Below the pieces are notes generated by a model that saw only the letters and a list, made by a program, of their open reading frames with translations, was not told the DNA's origin and ran no database searches. Shown piece by piece: positions 61,761 through 64,000 of a DNA stretch of 64,000 bases. The stretch covers positions 1-64,000 of the forward strand of contig NZ_BKAG01000015.1 in assembly GCF_007992435.1 (NCBI RefSeq), in the 5' to 3' direction. A program made the translations under genes and the position numbers. The stretch's first letter is position 1. Each line of letters starts with the position of its first letter. This DNA is from Prosthecobacter gellanilyticus. GTDB taxonomy: Bacteria; Verrucomicrobiota; Verrucomicrobiia; Verrucomicrobiales; Verrucomicrobiaceae.

Positions 61761-63083
61761 TCAGCGGAGCGTGGCCTGCATGGCATCTTCCAGCGCGCCG
61801 GCGGCGGTCTGGGCTTCGATCTGGGCCGTCAGATGTGCCACGCGCGCAGCACTGGCCTCGATCTGGCGGCGGGTGTAGTCGAGCGCAGAGACTGCGCCAC
61901 CTTCGACCATCTTCTTGGTCGTATCAGATGCAGCGCCAGCCTCTTCAGCAAGCTGTGCTGCGGTGCCTGCTTTGGCGCGAGAGGCATTGTAAGCTGCGAG
62001 GGCGATATCAAGCTCACCCTGAATGATGCTTTGCTGCGCGAGAAAGCGCTTTTCGGTCGTTGCACGCCTGGCTTCTGCTTGTGCGATGGGGCCTTTGTTT
62101 TGATTGAAGGGCAGCGGCAGGTTGATGCCGAGCTGCCAGCGATTCTGCCCCTGGTTGTAATCAAAGCCAGGACTCACGTTCACATCCGGATACTGCTTTG
62201 CAATCTCCAGACGCAGCGCGGACTCTGTGGCGGCGTAGTCGGCAAGCAGGGCCATCAAGTCAGCACGCTGGGTCAATGCCTGACGGCGGCTGGCAGCGAT
62301 GCTGGTGGCGGGAAGGCGCTGGAAGCTTGAGAAATCCAGCTTTGCACCGGCCAATGCATGGACGGGCACACCGACCGCAGCAGCTAGTTTTGCCTCGCCT
62401 GTAGCGGCTACACGTTCAGCATCGTGGCGGGCAAGTCGTGTGCGATTGAGCATCAGGCGAGCCTGCGTGAGCTCGAAGGGAGACACATCTCCCGCGTCCA
62501 TCTGCGCGGTGAGCTTCTTGATGGCCTCGTCATGGAGCTGCTGCTCGGTTTCGAGCAGGCGGATGTTTTCGCGGGCGCTGTAAAGCTCCAGCATTGCCAC
62601 GCGAACTCGTGAACGGGCAGCCCATGCGCGTGATGAGACACGCCAGCGCGCGGCCTCGGCGGTGGCGTGCGCCTGCTCTGTGCGGCGGGAACGCTTGCCT
62701 GCGGTTTCGATGGGGATGGACAGGTTCGCTGCCGCGAACCAGGGCGTGATGGGATTCACGCGATTGCTGGCAAACTGAGGCGCGAAGGTGAAAACGGGGT
62801 TAGGCCGCATCTGCGCGGTCTTGATGGCTGCAGCGGCCTCATCTGCCTCGGCACGAGCGAGGGTGACATCGGGATGAAAATAGGCAGCGACCAACGCCAG
62901 ACGGTTGACATCCCAGGATCCTTGAGATGCTTTTTGTTCAGCAAGAAAGGCCTTCAACCCTGGATCATTCAAGGAATGTCCGGCAAGCTCCTGCACGCCT
63001 GCTTCCGCCGAGATCGGACGTGCCTGATAGCTGACACAAGAGGTCAGCAAGGCGAGTGAAAGCAGGAGCGGGGGCAGCTTCAT
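61761..63083 (-). CDS. TolC-family outer-membrane lipoprotein of the RND operon
   Basis: 440 aa. Lipobox ALLTSC close to the start (signal LPPLLLSLALLTSC), then two long-helix OEP domains (AEADEAAAAIKTAQMRPNPV, LLETEQQLHDEAIKKLTAQ, DLMALLADYAATESALRLEI, AYNASRAKAGTAAQLAEEA). It is the outer-membrane exit duct of the pump. First of the three efflux genes; the kinase gene precedes it by 54 bases. Confidence 0.92.
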   Translation of the reverse strand: MKLPPLLLSLALLTSCVSYQARPISAEAGVQELAGHSLNDPGLKAFLAEQKASQGSWDVNRLALVAAYFHPDVTLARAEADEAAAAIKTAQMRPNPVFTFAPQFASNRVNPITPWFAAANLSIPIETAGKRSRRTEQAHATAEAARWRVSSRAWAARSRVRVAMLELYSARENIRLLETEQQLHDEAIKKLTAQMDAGDVSPFELTQARLMLNRTRLARHDAERVAATGEAKLAAAVGVPVHALAGAKLDFSSFQRLPATSIAASRRQALTQRADLMALLADYAATESALRLEIAKQYPDVNVSPGFDYNQGQNRWQLGINLPLPFNQNKGPIAQAEARRATTEKRFLAQQSIIQGELDIALAAYNASRAKAGTAAQLAEEAGAASDTTKKMVEGGAVSALDYTRRQIEASAARVAHLTAQIEAQTAAGALEDAMQATLR

Positions 63084-63137
63084 GAGTGGGGTCTTTATGA
63101 AACGACAGCACCATGGCCTCCACGAATGAAAAGGCTG

Positions 63138-64000
63138 TCATTGTTGGCAGGGCAGAACCAGCGTGAGCTGCGTGCGGCCATCTGAAAGCACATCATAATT
63201 GAGCGAGCCATGATGAGATTTCGCGATGGACTCGGCAATGCTCAGGCCAAGGCCGCTGCCCTCAACACTGCTGCCGTGAGCGGGATCTCCACGAAAGAAG
63301 CGCTCAAAGACACGCTTGCTCAGCTCTCGAGAGAGGGCGTGACCGGTGTTGATGATGCGGAAGACGGCCTTGCCCTCCTGACGGGAAAGAGCGACCCTGA
63401 TGCTGCCATCTTGTTGGTTATGCTTCACGGCATTGTCAGCGAGGATGATCAGGAGCTGGCGCAGCCGCATGCGGTCACCGAGCACTGCGACCGGCTGGCA
63501 GGAGTCCAGGACAGGAGCAATGCCCTTCACTGAAGCCAGATGCGAGAGATCCTCCATGAGATCACGGACGAGATCGTGCAGCGGCACCTCCGTGAGAGCG
63601 GCATCCAGCAAGCCGGCGTCCGCCTTGGCGAGAAACATGAGCTGGCCAACGATGCTGGAGAGCCGCTGCACCTCCTCCAGCATGGATGTGAGCCTCTCAC
63701 GCTGGGCAGGAGGTGTGGCATCATCTCCCATCATCTGTTCCAGCGTGCCATGCAGGATGGTGAGCGGCGTCTTCAGCTCATGCGAGGCATGCAGAGTGAA
63801 CTCGCGTGACTGGGTGAAGGAGTTGCCGAGGCGCTCCTTCATGTGATTGAAGACCGTGGTCGTGCGGTCGAGCTCATCACCGTTGCCACTGCGCGGCACA
63901 GGTTGGGAGAGATTCGAGATGTCTGTTTTCTCCAAGGCTTCTGTCAGTTCCTCAATGGGGCGCAACGCGCGGCCCATGAGCAGGCTGCCACCGATGATCC
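63138..64000 (-). CDS. Sensor histidine kinase, N-terminal part beyond the window
   Basis: Partial CDS, 287 codons present; the frame runs off the right edge without a stop. Visible: end of TM2 (IIGGSLLMG), HAMP (RALRPIEELTEALEK), HisKA with ASHELKTPLTILHGTLEQ, N box ILADNAVKHNQ, G2-type GSGLGLSIAESI and FERFFRGDPAHGSSVEG. The ATG at 63977 is internal, after TM2. It probably senses envelope or metal stress and controls the RND operon just downstream; the partner regulator should lie past 64000. Confidence 0.92.
   Translation of the reverse strand, partial: IIGGSLLMGRALRPIEELTEALEKTDISNLSQPVPRSGNGDELDRTTTVFNHMKERLGNSFTQSREFTLHASHELKTPLTILHGTLEQMMGDDATPPAQRERLTSMLEEVQRLSSIVGQLMFLAKADAGLLDAALTEVPLHDLVRDLMEDLSHLASVKGIAPVLDSCQPVAVLGDRMRLRQLLIILADNAVKHNQQDGSIRVALSRQEGKAVFRIINTGHALSRELSKRVFERFFRGDPAHGSSVEGSGLGLSIAESIAKSHHGSLNYDVLSDGRTQLTLVLPCQQ

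Noticed and set aside
1-64000. Frequent GTTAGG/CCTAAC hexamers inside genes
   Set aside because: Rough count (about 17) does not exceed what the base composition predicts for a hexamer on two strands.
1-64000. CRISPR array, tRNA/rRNA, insertion sequence or prophage
   Set aside because: No direct-repeat arrays, cloverleaf with CCA-like ends, transposase or integrase seen on either strand.

Overview
The window reads as chromosomal DNA of a heterotrophic Verrucomicrobiota bacterium, most like Prosthecobacter/Verrucomicrobium relatives. This is inferred from family content, not from a marker gene. The basis is the combination of four formylglycine-type sulfatases, two DUF1592 cytochrome-like proteins, two DUF1552 proteins, a DUF1501 + DUF1549/DUF1553 pair, DUF1080 (3-keto-disaccharide hydrolase-type) domains, secreted FAD_oxidored proteins and a DUF4838 protein. 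These families are typical of the Planctomycetota-Verrucomicrobiota group. The DNA is GC-rich and gene-dense. No gene-free stretch exceeds 300 bases; the longest is the 265-base divergent spacer at 30878-31142. I saw no tRNA, rRNA, CRISPR array, transposase, integrase or prophage.

Layout. 0.2-4.2 kb: sulfatase, MTH1-like Nudix hydrolase, a CcsA/HemX-type membrane protein overlapping hemA. 4.3-7.9 kb: DUF1501 + DUF1549/1553 operon with an intrinsic terminator. 8.1-10.3 kb: GtrA-like flippase subunit, a Ser/Thr kinase fused to a response-regulator receiver domain, and a small CPXCG zinc-ribbon protein overlapping it by 4 bases. 10.4-16.6 kb: two sulfatases around a secreted thioredoxin-trypsin fusion, and a DUF1080 protein. 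16.7-18.4 kb: AAA+ ATPase and an orphan addiction-module-like protein. 18.4-22.7 kb: DUF1552, small membrane protein, DUF1592. 22.9-30.9 kb: secreted lectin-fold protein, EF-hand esterase, sulfatase, sulfite-oxidase-like molybdoenzyme, acetyl-xylan-esterase-like hydrolase, DUF1080-propeller fusion, DUF4198 protein. 31.1-34.6 kb: HPP membrane protein, DUF488 protein, Fsr-type MFS exporter and an AraC regulator broken by a one-base frameshift. 34.7-46.3 kb: DUF1592, polysaccharide deacetylase, a complete MacAB-TolC-like export operon with its own two-component system, DUF1552. 46.3-57.6 kb: secreted locus of metallophosphoesterase, DUF4838 protein, beta-helix protein, a Tat-exported pyruvyl-transferase-fold protein and three secreted FAD oxidoreductases. 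57.7-64.0 kb: RND efflux operon with a sensor kinase cut by the window edge.

How the genes work together. Most of the window is a secreted toolkit for breaking down sulfated, acylated polysaccharides: sulfatases, esterases, FAD oxidoreductases, DUF1080 proteins, beta-helix and DUF4838 proteins. Many carry Sec or Tat signals. Two independent tripartite exporters with kinases handle toxic compounds or metals. The most unusual items are: the thioredoxin-trypsin fusion; the kinase-receiver fusion; an intrinsic-terminator hairpin ending directly at the start codon of the efflux operon; the Tat-exported pyruvyl-transferase-like protein; tandem SPDYW repeats ahead of an FAD domain; the frameshifted AraC regulator beside fsr; and the near absence of Shine-Dalgarno sequences across the window.
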